Below, in pieces: positions 34,694 through 46,696 of a DNA stretch of 64,000 bases. This stretch comes from Rhizomucor pusillus. Lineage: Eukaryota; Mucoromycota; Mucoromycetes; Mucorales; Lichtheimiaceae. The translations under genes and the position numbers were made by a program. The notes beneath the pieces were generated by a model. The model saw only the letters and a program-made list of their open reading frames with translations, was not told where the DNA came from and made no database searches. Where the stretch lies: positions 62,451 to 126,450 of the forward strand of contig FWWN02000154.1 of the NCBI GenBank assembly GCA_900175165.2, in the 5' to 3' direction. The first letter of the stretch is position 1. Each line of letters starts with the position of its first letter.

Positions 34694-36885
34694 TGTAGTA
34701 GCATAAAATTATGCGGTGACGGTGAAAGCACGAACGTGAAATCAATAAAGCTCGGGTAAGGTACGTGTATCAGATGGCAAACGAAAAAGAAAGACCGTTA
34801 AAATTATTCAAGGAGGAGGAGGAGGAGTCTCGAGGAAAAAAAGAAATTTATATATAGGCGGGCAAACGTTTATTTACACTACATCCAACACAACCGGACA
34901 CTGTGCAAATGTGTGTTGCGTGAGTCCATCTTTCTCAGACATCTATTTTCATGCATCGTAAGAGAAGATGACCTGATTCCCCCGTTTTTAGAAATTTGTT
35001 TGTTTTAAGTCGTTTCTGTCACACTTGAGCACCATGGGGCGCGCAAAAATAAGGGACAGTGCACACGCTTGCACAAATATACGCACATACTACTAATCCA
35101 GTGGCCTCACGTGTGCTCAGCTGCCCTCTCTCACGCACATACATGCTTTGCTACATTGTAGTACCCAACAAATGAACTTGTACGTCGTTTCCTCTGCATC
35201 CTAATCGTTGCTGTGGAAACGAGAGAAACACAAAGGATGCAGGGTTTCAAGGAGGCTGACAGCAACAGGGAGTCCCGCCCTTTTTAACTTCGCTGCAGTG
35301 ATGAATATCAATTACACTTTGAAAGACGCGTATGCGTAGATTGCGGTCCTGTCAAGACCACGCCCATTCACCTTTCACCAGGTTTCGAATTGACCCGGCG
35401 CTCGGACAACTCGATTTAGCCTATTTAAAATCTACATCCAAGAATAACCTTGTATGTACTTTTCACATGCAGCTACAGAGCAATGCACGAGCGCCCTTAT
35501 GTCTTATGTTTAGTGTTACTTGGACCCCAAATTAGAGCAACCATCAAAGTCCGTCTGTAGAAGAACTATATTCTCACGCACAAGTAAATATTTCGCTTGT
35601 TGTCAATTGTCACAAATAGAGAGCTGCGATGGAAACGCCTGCCGTGCACTGTGATACTCACCCCTACCCCTAGCCCAGAAATCTATGTGCCTACTGCTCC
35701 TTGTAGAGAACTGTCACCAGTCCATTGCATCTACATAGAGACATCTCAGCAAAAATCTGCAGTAGACCTGTAGCACCAGCAACATGCTTACATACAGCAC
35801 ACTGCATCGTCGTCGTTGGGATGACAATTGTATTCTCTCACAAGAGCAGTGTCCAGTACTAGTGAAAAGGGATTAAGGTAATGCATAATGAAGAGAATAA
35901 GCGCAAAGATATATTGTATGCAGAATGCTACCGCCGAGAACGACTTAACGGCTGCTCGGAAGGTCGTTACAGGGATTACAGCAGTGAAGGGGCAGACTAG
36001 ACTACTTAAAAAAGGCATTCCACTGGAGAGGATGAACGTCATCGATTTGTCTTGAGACCCGAGTTTATTTAAAGACCAATGCACGACTTTTTACGCGGCG
36101 AATGGAGCTATTATCAGCTCTATGTAAAGGACGCAGAGAGACTCTCTAGCCATCGGTCATGTGAACCCAGCCAAACGTGGAGATCAAGCCAGTTCCTAAA
36201 CGCCAAACTCCCGTCACAGACTACAAATTCAAAGAAGAAAGGTCGCATTATTTCAAAGTAAAATGAAGGATATCGAAGGTAATTAGAAGACATTGAATCG
36301 TCTAAATATGCCATGGATTTCAAACAATTCTTAGGGCGAGATCAACCTTTCATCTGTGCACGGTGGGTGCACTGCACGACGACAAAGACCGCAAGGACGA
36401 TATTTTTGCAGCTTCGCGACAGCATCCACCTATTTTGACAAGCAGTTTCGACGTAATCCCTCCCGACTTTCACACCGAATCATTGATGAACAAGAGAGGT
36501 GATGTTGTTTCGACCACAGCGGCGGTTAGCGGTAACTCAGGCTATTACGCCGACATGCAACATCACATGATGTCACTTGAACAACAGCTCGATCCGACCA
36601 TCAAGTACGCATAAAAAAGATAAGCTTTTCGATCTTACATTATGTGCAAGCAGCTGTCAATGATGCAGAAATCCTTTTCCTTTTGCAAACAAAGGCCGAA
36701 CGACAAATTATTCGCATGTATTTACAAATTAAAGTACATTAGCCAAAACAACAGTATGTAAGAGACGATAGGTTGGAGGAGGAATGCTGTACAGGAGAAA
36801 GATGAAAAGGTGGAGGAGGATTAACGAGAAACAGGTAGATAGAAAGAGTGGATGAGAGAAAGATTATAGTAAGGGGTAGAATAGG
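34694..36885. other. Sparse intergenic region upstream of CotH
   Basis: 2.2 kb between the CotH start and the end of the GPCR gene. It includes the CotH promoter (TATA box entered separately) and a GAGGAG purine tract near 34811-34827. Two open frames have coding-like composition but no family: 35788-36084 (minus; hydrophobic, with AVAFCIQYIFALILFIMHYL) and 36363-36614 (plus; DDKDRKDDIFAASRQHPP). The second could be the last exon of a small spliced gene beginning near 36250 (MKDIEG, donor GTAATT), but I could not join the frames. Confidence 0.4.
34847..34856 (-). promoter_or_regulatory. TATA box of the CotH gene
   Basis: On the minus strand the sequence tatatataaa lies about 155 bp upstream of the CotH start codon. 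It is a strong match to the TATA consensus, and such boxes are rare before the housekeeping genes in this window, in line with regulated expression. Confidence 0.6.
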
Positions 36886-39800
36886 TTAATAGTGCGGTGA
36901 ATAGAATTCGCTGAGCATCGTTCCAATAGACGACGCAGAAGGATGTAGTTCATGTCGGGTATGCAATTGATCCGTACTAGTCGGCGCTTCTGGTGGTCGA
37001 GAAAACGTCCTGACGAGAAGATCGCTGCTGTCGTTGACAAGATCGTCGTTTGGCGCGCTTGGACGATGATGGTACCGCGACGAAGAAGCAGCGCCATTGG
37101 ACCCTCGCGACGTAAACGACGATGTGAGTGTGTTGCGTACAGCGCCAAACGTCGCGAGCGGGTTTCTGAACAATGGGGCGGCAGTCGCTTTTCGACGGAT
37201 TCCGTTCAGGTGGAAAGCGTCGCTACTGAGAGAACCATCGCCTCCTAGATCGTGACTCATACTCAACGTTGCGATAAACCGCTCCGGCTCGCCAAAGTCT
37301 TTGCTATCCGTGACGCTATCTGTAGGTCCATGGAACCACTGTATCCATCGCTGGAGCGCGATCTGGTCATTGACTTGGAATAAAAACACAGTGTTGTCTA
37401 TCGTGATAACACGGAAAATGGACCGATCTGATGTGCAGCTCACAACTTCGCACACCATGTATTCATGCATTTGCGCTTTCCGTCCGGATTGCTGCGTTCT
37501 CGTTCGTTAGCCACACAGAGACTATACGTTGCATGTAGACAGCACTTACATCCATCAGAACGAAAAATCTGTTGGAGGGTATCACAAGCACATGCTTCAG
37601 CTCCCATATAGACATAAAGTTGAACTTTGTCACTTTCTTGACAGGTAGCACGCCCTCGTGTGCCTGCACGCTAAAATCTAGCAAGTTCTTGGCTGCCAGA
37701 TTTTCGTTAAATCTCTGCGTATTTCCTGGATGGTAGTATGACTTGTACGCTTGGCCGGCAGGAGAGCCATCGCTGCTGTCGTTGCAGATATCGCCTGCAG
37801 CGCTGGGACGTGTAAGGTAACGAAAGCAAATGAATCGCGAGATGACAGTAAGCAGCGGGAAAAACAGCACAAACAGCGTCACTGTAGCGGCGAATAACAT
37901 AGCTGAAAGCTTGAGGTAAAGTGCTATTTGGTAGCTTTCAATAGGGAGGAAAAAGCCTGGACATGCCAGACACGCCGCCAATAAAGTATTACTAACAAAA
38001 TGTACACGTGAATTAGCAAACGTTTGCTCCATTGCCGTGCCTCCACTGCAGCCTGAAAACTTACTAGCTGACATAGGCAATCTGGTTGGTTTCCGCCCAT
38101 TTCCCTCGCACTTTGCGAGTCTATCAGATATTGTTGTTGAATGTTAGGGCAATGACTGGAAGTTTCTGTCCATTGGTATAATTTACCTTGAAAGCGAGCA
38201 AAGCAGCTAAAACGACGAGGACAGCTCCCCAAATCAAAACCACCAGCTGTGCCACGTTGAGATGCAACCAGTCTGCGGGTGCATGCGGGTATACACACAG
38301 CCAGCAGTAAGTTTCGGCGCTGATCATGATATCGTAGACTTCGACGGGGTATACAATGTGCCATACAATCAGAGGTAACAGAGCGATCACTCCAAATACA
38401 ACAATAATCCGGATCAGATAGGCCGATTTGAGGCGAGAAGTTCGAACGGTAAACACGTTTTGAAAACTGCGAGATTTTTTTTTTGCAGTCAACGATGCTG
38501 TCACTACGGTGCTGCGTTGTTGCAACGACTTACATTCGATATATACTGCCGTAATAAAAATACAAAAAGTTAACACATTACGATCACGACGCTAGATTCT
38601 CTTGTTCCGACATACCGATAACTTTTTGCAATGATGCCGCCAATAACGAAAACAAAGCCACACGTCATTGTAAATTGCCTTGCTATACACTTTGCAATGT
38701 TGGGTTTGTCCAGGTATAACAAGGTTGATATGTACGTTAGCATCAGGCCAACGAGTTGCACGCAGCAAAAGAATGGACTCGCGATCATGATCGCCTTTAG
38801 ACCCCGGAAAGATATGATCAGTATCAGCATTAGTAAGCAAGCGACGAGCCCTATTGCGCTTATCGTCGCTACAGTGATGCCTGCTGGGCTGGATAGGGTG
38901 GGGTTCAGAGCTAAACGGGATTTGGATATTAGCACGCACACAGCCTTTTGCCAAATGTAGTGCTATTCATACCGTATTTCGCAACCATATCGACAGGTTT
39001 TTTCAGAGAGTGGCCGAGATAGATGATAGGGGTATCGTTGACGAATGAAAAGTTGCCGTCCATCAGAGTCGCATAGGTGACGACTGAACCTTCGAGCATG
39101 TACTGGAGACTAAAGTAGCTATTATGATTGTGTAAGGGTTACACGCAAGAACACGGGAAATGAGCGCATCAATGTATCTCTCTCTGACTCTTTACCCAGT
39201 CTTTAAATTGCCTAGAACAGTGCCAGCTAGCTAGTTAGTATCCGATGCAGCATACGGAACCAAATGGATCTATTACCTGTATCGAAGAATTCCATGGCAC
39301 CTGCAGGTCAGCAACGTGGGGGAGCGGGGATGGAAACAGAGTTTTGTGTAAGAGAGAGTTATTTCTAGGTCTGGTGTAACGACTCCACGTACCTGCAGGT
39401 CCTGTGTAATTGAGGTTGTAGAAGGCGGGAATCATATTCGTAGAGTCAAATTTCCCGGCCGCAAGGTCTGACAAGCCTGCATGCCGACCGCCGGAATACT
39501 CGTTGAGTGCCTAGCAACAGCAGCAGGACGACAAAATTTAGAGCACAGAGAGAGTAGGTAGCCCTGTAAGCATAAGTTTGTACCTTGTTGAGTCCGAGAG
39601 CAAGCAGCTCCGCGCATGCATAAGCATTGGGAGCATTGTACGATAAGCCCATAGTGTTCCATGCGGAGGGAGTCGTGCTAAGTGAAGCAAACGAGAGGTT
39701 TTTAGTATTTACACATATAGCGCTGAACATGGAGGATGGGGTCCGTACAAGTTACCAGGAACAGGTTGCTGCCGCCATTCATTCACCATCGAATCGTATG

Positions 39801-41182
39801 CTGGAATGCCTGTCACTGTGGAAAAATTCATGTAAATGATCTGCTCCGGAGAAATATCAGGCAAAAAATAAAAAATTGTGGTACTTGCAATTCCATATAC
39901 CGCTAATGAACATGAGGCCGTCGTATGCATCCAGCTCTTCCTGTGTTTCAACCATGTCGCGTATCGCCGGCGACATGTCATTTGTAAGCATCCACACCCA
40001 TCCCTCAGACAGCAGTCCCATGCTCCTATTGAACATGAATTGTTAGAGTGACGTTACGCAAATTACGCACATATGTATACGAAGAACTTGCATGGCAGCT
40101 TTCAAGACTGTCAATTGATCAGAGGTATCGGAGTCGGCAAAGATAACAATTCGAGCGCCAGAGTTGACAAGACGTTCCAAAGATGCTGTGTGATTTACTC
40201 CTTTTAGTTTCTGCAAAACGAAATCGACTGGGGCAATCTTTCTCGTTTACCTTCCACATTGTTTAAATCATAGAGTGGAATCTGGGTCATGGCTTGAATT
40301 CCATACTCCTGCGCTCTGGACACCATGGCGGATAATACTGCTCGAACGAGATCCATCAGTTAGGGGTTGCTGAGGGTGCAGAGCATGCAAGGTTAAAAAA
40401 TCATGCGACGAACCTTGTTGTCCTACATTGTCGTTGGTGTATATGAGAGCAAACATGTTCCAGCCCATATGCTGGACCCAATCTACGAGTGATCGTCCAT
40501 ACAACACAACGTCTCCGACTGTCCTGAAAAAGTAAGGATACGCAGACTTATCGGACAGATCGACTGATGCGGAAGCACACGAGCATTGAGGAATGTGGCG
40601 AACTCCGGTGATTCCTGCTTCTGCCTCGGTGACCGACGATACCATGTCGCCGATAACAGCACTTTGTTAAAAGTTAATATATCCGTATAGCCGCAGCACC
40701 ATTTCTCTCTCGCTCGGACGTTTCTTACTTTATGCCGGCTTCGACCATATTAACTGTTGTCCACGCTGTTTGTCCGACGTTTGAGTCGTTAGAATAGAAC
40801 CGTATAAAGTTTAGCTGAACGTCTGTAGTTTGCGTAGTTTATAGTTAGTCTCGTTTGTTGGAGTGCAACACATCAGGAAGCTGAAGGAGAAGAGGAAAAG
40901 GATATGACGTGCTTTTCTTCTTCTTTGCTCGACTGTACCAGGAATGATGTTATTCCGTGAGATGTTTGCGGCTGCCATGCTGATAGCAACCTCGCTTGCG
41001 ACAATCATATCATTCAGCGTAGGATCGGAAGCTCGCACGGATACTGGATCGGGAAAAAGCACCCCAATTTTGTACGTAGGCAGGGTGCTGTTGAGGGTCG
41101 CATTGGTCTGTGCCGAGGCAAAGTACGAGGCAATGAAGAAGATGGCGATTAAAAAGTAATGCTTAATGCGCCATTTTCTCAT
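36886..41182 (-). CDS. Class C (GABA-B-like) G-protein-coupled receptor with C-terminal PH-like domain
   Basis: This is a putative plasma-membrane receptor of about 1,100 residues. ATG 41182 opens a signal peptide (HYFLIAIFFIASYFASA). A periplasmic-binding-like (Venus flytrap) ectodomain follows: YKIGVLFPDPVSV, INDMIVASE-type helices, AGISAVIGDMVSSVTEAEAG, YPYFFRTVGDVVLYGRSLVD, WNMFALIYTNDNVGQQ, EGWVWMLTNDMSP, PAFYNLNYTG. Seven membrane segments run from about 38930 to 37800, starting GITVATISAIGLVACLLMLI. The cytoplasmic part contains VLPVKKVTKFNFMSIWELKH, VIPSNRFFVLMD and, across an intron, CTSDRSIFRVITIDNTVFLF and QIALQRWIQWF. This beta-strand/Trp-helix pattern is that of a PH domain (37333-37658). 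A Ser/Pro-rich tail ends SEFYSPHY. Stop TAA 36886-36888. About fourteen introns; junctions in the ectodomain are approximate. The ligand is unknown. Confidence 0.85.
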
Positions 41183-44100
41183 GCTTCTGGAGATGAAAAT
41201 GCAAGGCTTGCAAACGGAGAGGAAGATAAATAGAAAAAAGAGAGAGAGAAAGAGAGGTGGAAAAAAAGTTGGAGCAAATACAGTTTGGCTGGTGTTCCCA
41301 GTTGCCCATGGTTGTGGAAATGAATTGAAAAAAAAAGTGGACGGAGTTTAGCTAATGTCACGTCCCTGGTGCTCGTCCCTGAGCAATTCGCACCACGTTT
41401 GTTCCTGCCAAATAAGCTGCTTGGTCTGTTCCCGTGTGGCGGTAGACCATCACGCCTAATAGCAAACCAATGCATCCTAATTTTGTAATTCTCCTATTTT
41501 ACTTACATCTTCATCTTGGTCGTGTCAGGTGCTGTTGCTGTTGCTGCATCTTAGTTTAATAGGCTGCAAAAAGCTACATTAGCTTCCCCCCACATGTCAA
41601 CTCAGCTCATCATCAGCCATATACGTATAGTTGCACAAAATCCCGTTGTCAACAAATGTAACGGACGTTCCCATGTTGCGCGCGCTTCAGCAGATGACTG
41701 GTGGAGGGGTCCCGATTACGCAAGCATTCTTGTCAGTAGCAGCAGCGGGTCCACGTATCGTGTAACCCGAGCAAACCGGCGCATCTATCAACTTTCATTG
41801 TTTGTATCAGCACTTCCGCCGCCCTCCTCCTCGACGACCCGTGATCAACGATAATGAATGTAATACAACAGACGATTGCACCCGTCACTTTCCTTGCATT
41901 CTCTGTGTTTCCTTACTTGATCAATTATGGGCAAATGGGTGCAATGGGATATCCATCGACAGCAGAGACCATAGTGAAAGCAAGTTTCAACTTGAAAAGA
42001 GAGAGATGGATAGGTGTTCGTAGACATGCTTTATCAAACAAGTAAGAAATATAGAAGTCAGAAATCGATAGTGTATTCTTGAACGCCAATCGTCACAGAC
42101 GTCCTCCATTATCCGGTGGCATCGTCGTCTGGTTTATGTAAGAGGACAAAGGGAGAATGAAACAAACTTGTCTGAGCTGATACAAAGATGTGTCGAACTA
42201 ACAAAGACCTGTACAAGAATCTTTATTATTTCGTTTCCACACAACTTTTGTCTATCACTACAGCTTATCATCGCAGAAACAATTATTGTCGCCGATTGAA
42301 AATTGAGCACTTAAAAGCTGCTTTCGAGCAAAATTTTTTGTTTTTTCTTCTTTAGAAAGAGAACCGCGCAATGTCTGAGGGCCCGTTGTTTTCCCTGTTA
42401 ATGGGTGCCTCCTGGAATTACGCGAAGACTGAAACGCGTGGTCTGCTTCGTGCAAACTGGTCTTGATCTTTTTCCCTGACCATGACCGTTCGTCGCTAAC
42501 CATGGAAATACTTTCAAAGCAAAAGTTGCAAAGAAAATGAAAACGGATCCTCTTTTCCTTCCTACATCTCTCAAGGGAGCTCGGTTTGCGCTGGCTGGTT
42601 GCCTTGTCTCTTCCCCGTAAAATATTTCATGACACTGCAGCCGTGCCAAACCTTGTTGAGTGAAAATAAAACTTTAGGGCGTCTCCGGGCTTACATACAC
42701 ATTATTTCGGAAGAATAGAATCTATCTCACCCATCTCGCTCATTCTCTCAGGTTGATATGTTCAAGTAGACATTCGAGCGAGACTGCTTCTGCTTCGAGT
42801 TAGCGACTTGTTTTGGATGGGCGGAACCAACCATGTCAGAAGAGCGAGGCTAACACGGTTACGCCGCTGATATGCCTACTTTACGAGTCTACAACAGGCG
42901 TTTGTTTGGGAAACAGCACAATCAAAACGCTTCCAAAAGATATCAACGGTACGTCTCCCCCTGATTTAGGACAATGCAGCTGTAGAACCGCAAATATCCT
43001 TTTTCATGTCGCGTGTGGGCAGCTCCAAAAAACGCAGCAAACTAAAGTAGCACCGGTGATAATTGGCATTCGTGTCCATAAACTTGTCGAGGCTTTCGTT
43101 TCATAGTTCTCACAGTCGAGGCAGACGCTGCGAGAGAGATCAAAGGTTCGAATCCTGGGCAGTGCAGCAGTTACCAGCTCTGTCATTTCTGAATGGAAGA
43201 AGCAAGCTGGACGAAATGCGCCGCAGAAGCCTCTCAGACAGACGAAGCAGGACGTAAGGTCCATGGTATGCGAGTAAATCGCTTCACGATCGCTGGGGCA
43301 GGTCGAAATGAGCGAGGCAGCCTACGAGGCATCATTCTTCCAGAAATTCAAACGCATGCTTACGAATGTTCACGCTGCCATGCGCTACAATAGAAAAAGA
43401 TAATACCATAGCAAACCAAAAGACGTTTACAGCAGTTAAGTTTATTTCAAATACATATGTATTATATGTATTGGTGCCGTTTAGTTCACGTTGTTTCCAA
43501 CGATATATCCAGGGACCACTGCGTGGAGGCGGCACCGCCAGTCCCCTCACCTCCCTGGCGCCACCAGTTCGGCCTACCCGAAGGAAGGTTAACGGGCAGC
43601 TCCCAGCTCACTCTAAAAAATGTCTGCGTTTGCCCTTTTATACCTGTTTATTTTTTTTATTTCGTCAACTTGTGGTCATTTTTTTCGCACCCTATAACGA
43701 TTTTAACATCATTCGATCCGTCAGGAGGAGAGCATTCGTTCTGTATATATATCATGGTACTTCAATGGCATTTCCGTGGAGTTCTTGCCCTTTTTTGCGT
43801 ACAAAGAGGAGACTGAAGCGGACTTGTACATCTCTGACTGGAAGAAGTATATAAAATCGTGGCGACCTAATAGAAAACCTCACAAGAGTCTCACAGTACT
43901 CACTGCCTCTGTCTATTCTCAATAAGCATTAATTGATATGAGTGTAATGCCATCAAACGGCTTACACAAATTCTGTCTTTGTGCAGCTCATTCTTCTTCC
44001 GGAAACTGGATGTATTTTAATTCAGAGGGATATGGAAAGAAGACAAATATCAGCAAAGCGGAAGAATTTCTATCCTTATAAAAAGTAGCACTTACAAGCC

Positions 44101-44288
44101 GTTCATCATATTATTGACTTTTATAACAATAGGTGACAACGATATTAAGGAAGAATATAGAGAGATTTGAACTACGTATGTGAGTCTGCTCAAACATGTA
44201 CTGGCCAGCGACGAACCCTGGGGCATTTTAGACAATCCCAAACATCATCATGTATTCAGTGTATTTAATATGAGGAAATATGTATTAT
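41183..44288. other. Gene-poor region between the GPCR and NOP12
   Basis: 3.1 kb with no recognisable gene. The GPCR promoter is at its left end, with purine/pyrimidine-rich stretches near 41220-41270. A GC-rich island at about 43518-43610 contains short palindromes (gcggcaccgc, tggcgcca) and stands out from the AT-rich surroundings. Open frames at 42258-42649 (minus), 42813-43106 and 43366-43854 (plus) have no family signals. An isolated tRNA-like B box at 43145 has no matching tRNA (see rejected items). Confidence 0.45.
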
Positions 44289-45607
44289 TTATGCACGCTT
44301 TTGTTTCTTTCTACTGCTCTTTGTCTTGTTCATTTTATTGTGCAACTCGCCCACCTTCTTCGATGCGCGTACGCCTTCAAATACCTTTGGCGTCGCTTGC
44401 TTGCCAGTCTTGTTGGATTTCTTGTTGTTCTTGGCAGACTCTTGTGGTCGCTGCCGCTGCTGCTGTCGCGCTTTTCCGCTAACAATCTGCTTTGGAGTGA
44501 TCTTTGCCTTGGTCTTCTCCTGTCCGGGTATCTTGCATTTTTGTACGCGGATGGTGCTCTTTTCTCTGAATGTCTTGTCGTCCAGTGCCAATGCAAGTGC
44601 AACTGATTCACGATTCTTGAACTCGACATAGCCGACACCTTTGCCCAGGTTTGTCGCCTTGTCTCGAACAACTCGGACACCTTCAATCTCGCCGCAGTCT
44701 TTGAAAAACTCCCACAGTTCTTCTTCTTCCACATCCAAAGGCAAAGATCCAAGGAATACTGAGCGTTTGTGATCGTGCGGCTACATAGACATGAATCGTC
44801 AGATCTATCTCTCCCTTACACACACATACACACATGCACCGTACCTTTGGTTCAGCTGCATTGTCTACTCGCAAATGTCGGTCCATAAATACATGTCCGT
44901 TGGCAGTAAGCGCCTTGTCTGCTGCTTCTTTTGATTTGAAAACAATGTAAGCGTTCAGTGCATGTCGGTCGCTGTGCAGTTTTTTATTGATGAATGCAGC
45001 TTTTCGATGTGTAGGCTCTGAAAATGCTATCGATCTGAACCGCATCGATTCGATCTCGCCATATTCTGCAAACTTGCGCTTGAGAGCCTTTTGATTCTTC
45101 TTTTCAATGCATTCCTTTGGTACATTGCCGACAAATATCGTGCGTCGCTCTTTCTCTTTCTCTGCTTCTGTTCGCTTTCGCTGCTCCTCTTGCTTTTCCT
45201 CGTTGCCTTCTTCTTCTTGTTCACTGTCTACTTCTTTTGCTTTTCGCTACGTCGTGTCGATACTTCATTGCTTTCTATACATGCTCACATGATATGTCTT
45301 ACCTTTCGAGTCTTTCTTGAAGCTTCTTGTTCCTTGTCCTGACCAGCAGACTTCTTTTGTTTGATAGCTTGTTTCAGCAATTCGCCTACATCTTGAACGG
45401 GTTCTGGACGTGCTGCAACGGTACTCGGGCCAGCCTAAATGATCGATCAATCTACAGTTGAGACACAGTTGATTGCAAATGACCGCCGAGACATACACTG
45501 TTCTTGAACAGACTATCCAAGCCGCTGTCAAGCTTTGCAGAGGAGTTGGCGCTACCCAGAAGAGTAGAACTCAAGGCGCCTGACTGTACTTGGTTTGCTG
45601 CTGCCAT
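44289..45607 (-). CDS. NOP12: Nucleolar RNA-binding protein NOP12/RBM34
   Basis: This is a pre-60S ribosome biogenesis factor with two RRMs. ATG 45607 starts MAAANQVQSGALSSTLLGSA. A basic, Lys/Glu-rich region follows (KKSAGQDKEQEASRKTRKRK), then RRM1 beginning RTIFVGNVPKECIEKK, with FAEYGEIESMRFRSIAFS and LNAYIVFKSKEAADKAL. RRM2 follows after an intron: KRSVFLGSLPLDVEEEELW, VRVVRDKATNLGKGVGYVEF. The C-terminus is very basic (KKSNKTGKQATPKVFEGVRA ... SSRKKQKRA), consistent with nucleolar targeting; the AFEGxRA-like motif is typical of Nop12. Stop TAA 44289-44291. Three introns. An additional structured feature of the family, a long alpha-helical insertion in RRM1, is visible as INKKLHSDRHALN. 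The gene is complete and of normal size. Confidence 0.93.
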
Positions 45608-46696
45608 GAAGTTCAAAAGTTGACAGAAGGTTGATAGCTGGAAAATTTTAATGGGCTTAGAACGCCGCAGGCAACTGATTTTGCTTCCGCATTTGGGATA
45701 CCCTGTGCCTGGGTCACATTTACTGGATATATATGGGCTCTTCGTTTATTTGATTTTATTGTCCCCATTTGAAAGTACTTACTGGTCGTCTCAAAACTTT
45801 CGGCGGATTGAGGTGGGATTGACCGGCAAGTGAGCGACGAACAGATGGGTTACGTGGACCGGTGCTTAAAAAGTGCCAGCATGATCGTTGCTAAACAACG
45901 CATCGAGCATTCGCTCGTAGTAACTTGACTGGCTTTGGCTGAACATTGGGCGGGAGGAGGTTCGAAAGTAGGAGATGAACTCTTTTGGCGCCTCTTTAGT
46001 GACGGAGTTCCTGCCGCAGCAACGATGTTGACGGAATATGCTGCACGAAAGAAACACTCCAGCACATAATACATGCCGATCCACTTCTAAGAAAGGCTGC
46101 GATTGTATCTCCCTTGCATAAACGCGTAAAAACTCGTAAATTTTACATTGGGAGTGAACAACATTAGCCAGAGGAATTATTAAGGCCATCCACATTTCTG
46201 TAGACGTGTTGGTAGCATTCATACTGGCAGATATGAATATTAATCTGGATTTCTGCGAATAAAGGCAGATTGAAGAAGTTCTCCAACTTAGCATATCCCT
46301 TGATACGATCGATCTTAATTAAAAAACGAATATTATGCAATTACATGAACTTTGACCGTAGCTTATCAGATAACAAGATACAATGGTATGATAGCTAGCG
46401 GCTGAAAGCTTTGTACTGTAGGTTTATATCTCAAGGAAAGGTACACGAAAGACAGTATGTGGGAGCACTTGGCACTTTATCCTCTATGGGTTGGGTGTCT
46501 TAGGAACGGTTTGAAATCAGCAGACGATTGGTCTTGTTGATCCTATCATTTAAACTCAGCTGAGCGTTTCGAACGAAAAGCTCCCAGAAGGGACTTTCCA
46601 CTTTTCATTGCTGCTAAGCCGCTTCTTCGAAGGCTTATCACCTCAAAGTAATACTCGCAACTCCGTGCCTTGGGCGGGAGGAAAAGCTGCATAATA
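45608..46696. other. Divergent intergenic region NOP12 / SANT-C2H2 factor
   Basis: 1.1 kb between start codons facing away. It contains one open frame with coding-like composition on the minus strand (45866-46294, separate entry). The rest shows no recognisable feature. Confidence 0.45.
45866..46294 (-). CDS. Unrecognised 142-codon open frame
   Basis: ATG 46294 opens an uninterrupted frame to a stop at 45866. I do not recognise it with confidence. The central part (KIYEFLRVYAREIQSQPF, LEVDRHVLCAGVFLSC) alternates helical segments in a way that faintly recalls the first helices of a cyclin box, and KEAPKEFIS follows as an E-x-P might. The residues that would confirm a cyclin are not all there, and no second cyclin fold follows. 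It may be a small gene, an upstream fragment of a decayed gene, or chance. It lies in the promoter-side interval between NOP12 and the SANT-C2H2 gene. Confidence 0.3.
   Translation of the reverse strand: MLSWRTSSICLYSQKSRLIFISASMNATNTSTEMWMALIIPLANVVHSQCKIYEFLRVYAREIQSQPFLEVDRHVLCAGVFLSCSIFRQHRCCGRNSVTKEAPKEFISYFRTSSRPMFSQSQSSYYERMLDALFSNDHAGTF

Noticed and set aside
42813..43106. 97-codon plus-strand open frame with scattered cysteines
   Set aside because: No ATG at its start and no recognisable family; nothing upstream suggests an exon.
43145..43155. tRNA-like B box (ggttcgaatcc) on the plus strand
   Set aside because: The flanking bases do not form a T stem (only three of five pairs), and no 5' acceptor strand complementary to gcagtgc was found within 120 bp upstream. 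At most it is a tRNA-derived relic.
43366..43854. 162-codon plus-strand open frame
   Set aside because: Composition is erratic and it includes the GC-rich island; no conserved motif. A long terminal repeat was considered because of tggcgccaccag, but no matching second repeat or primer-binding site was found.
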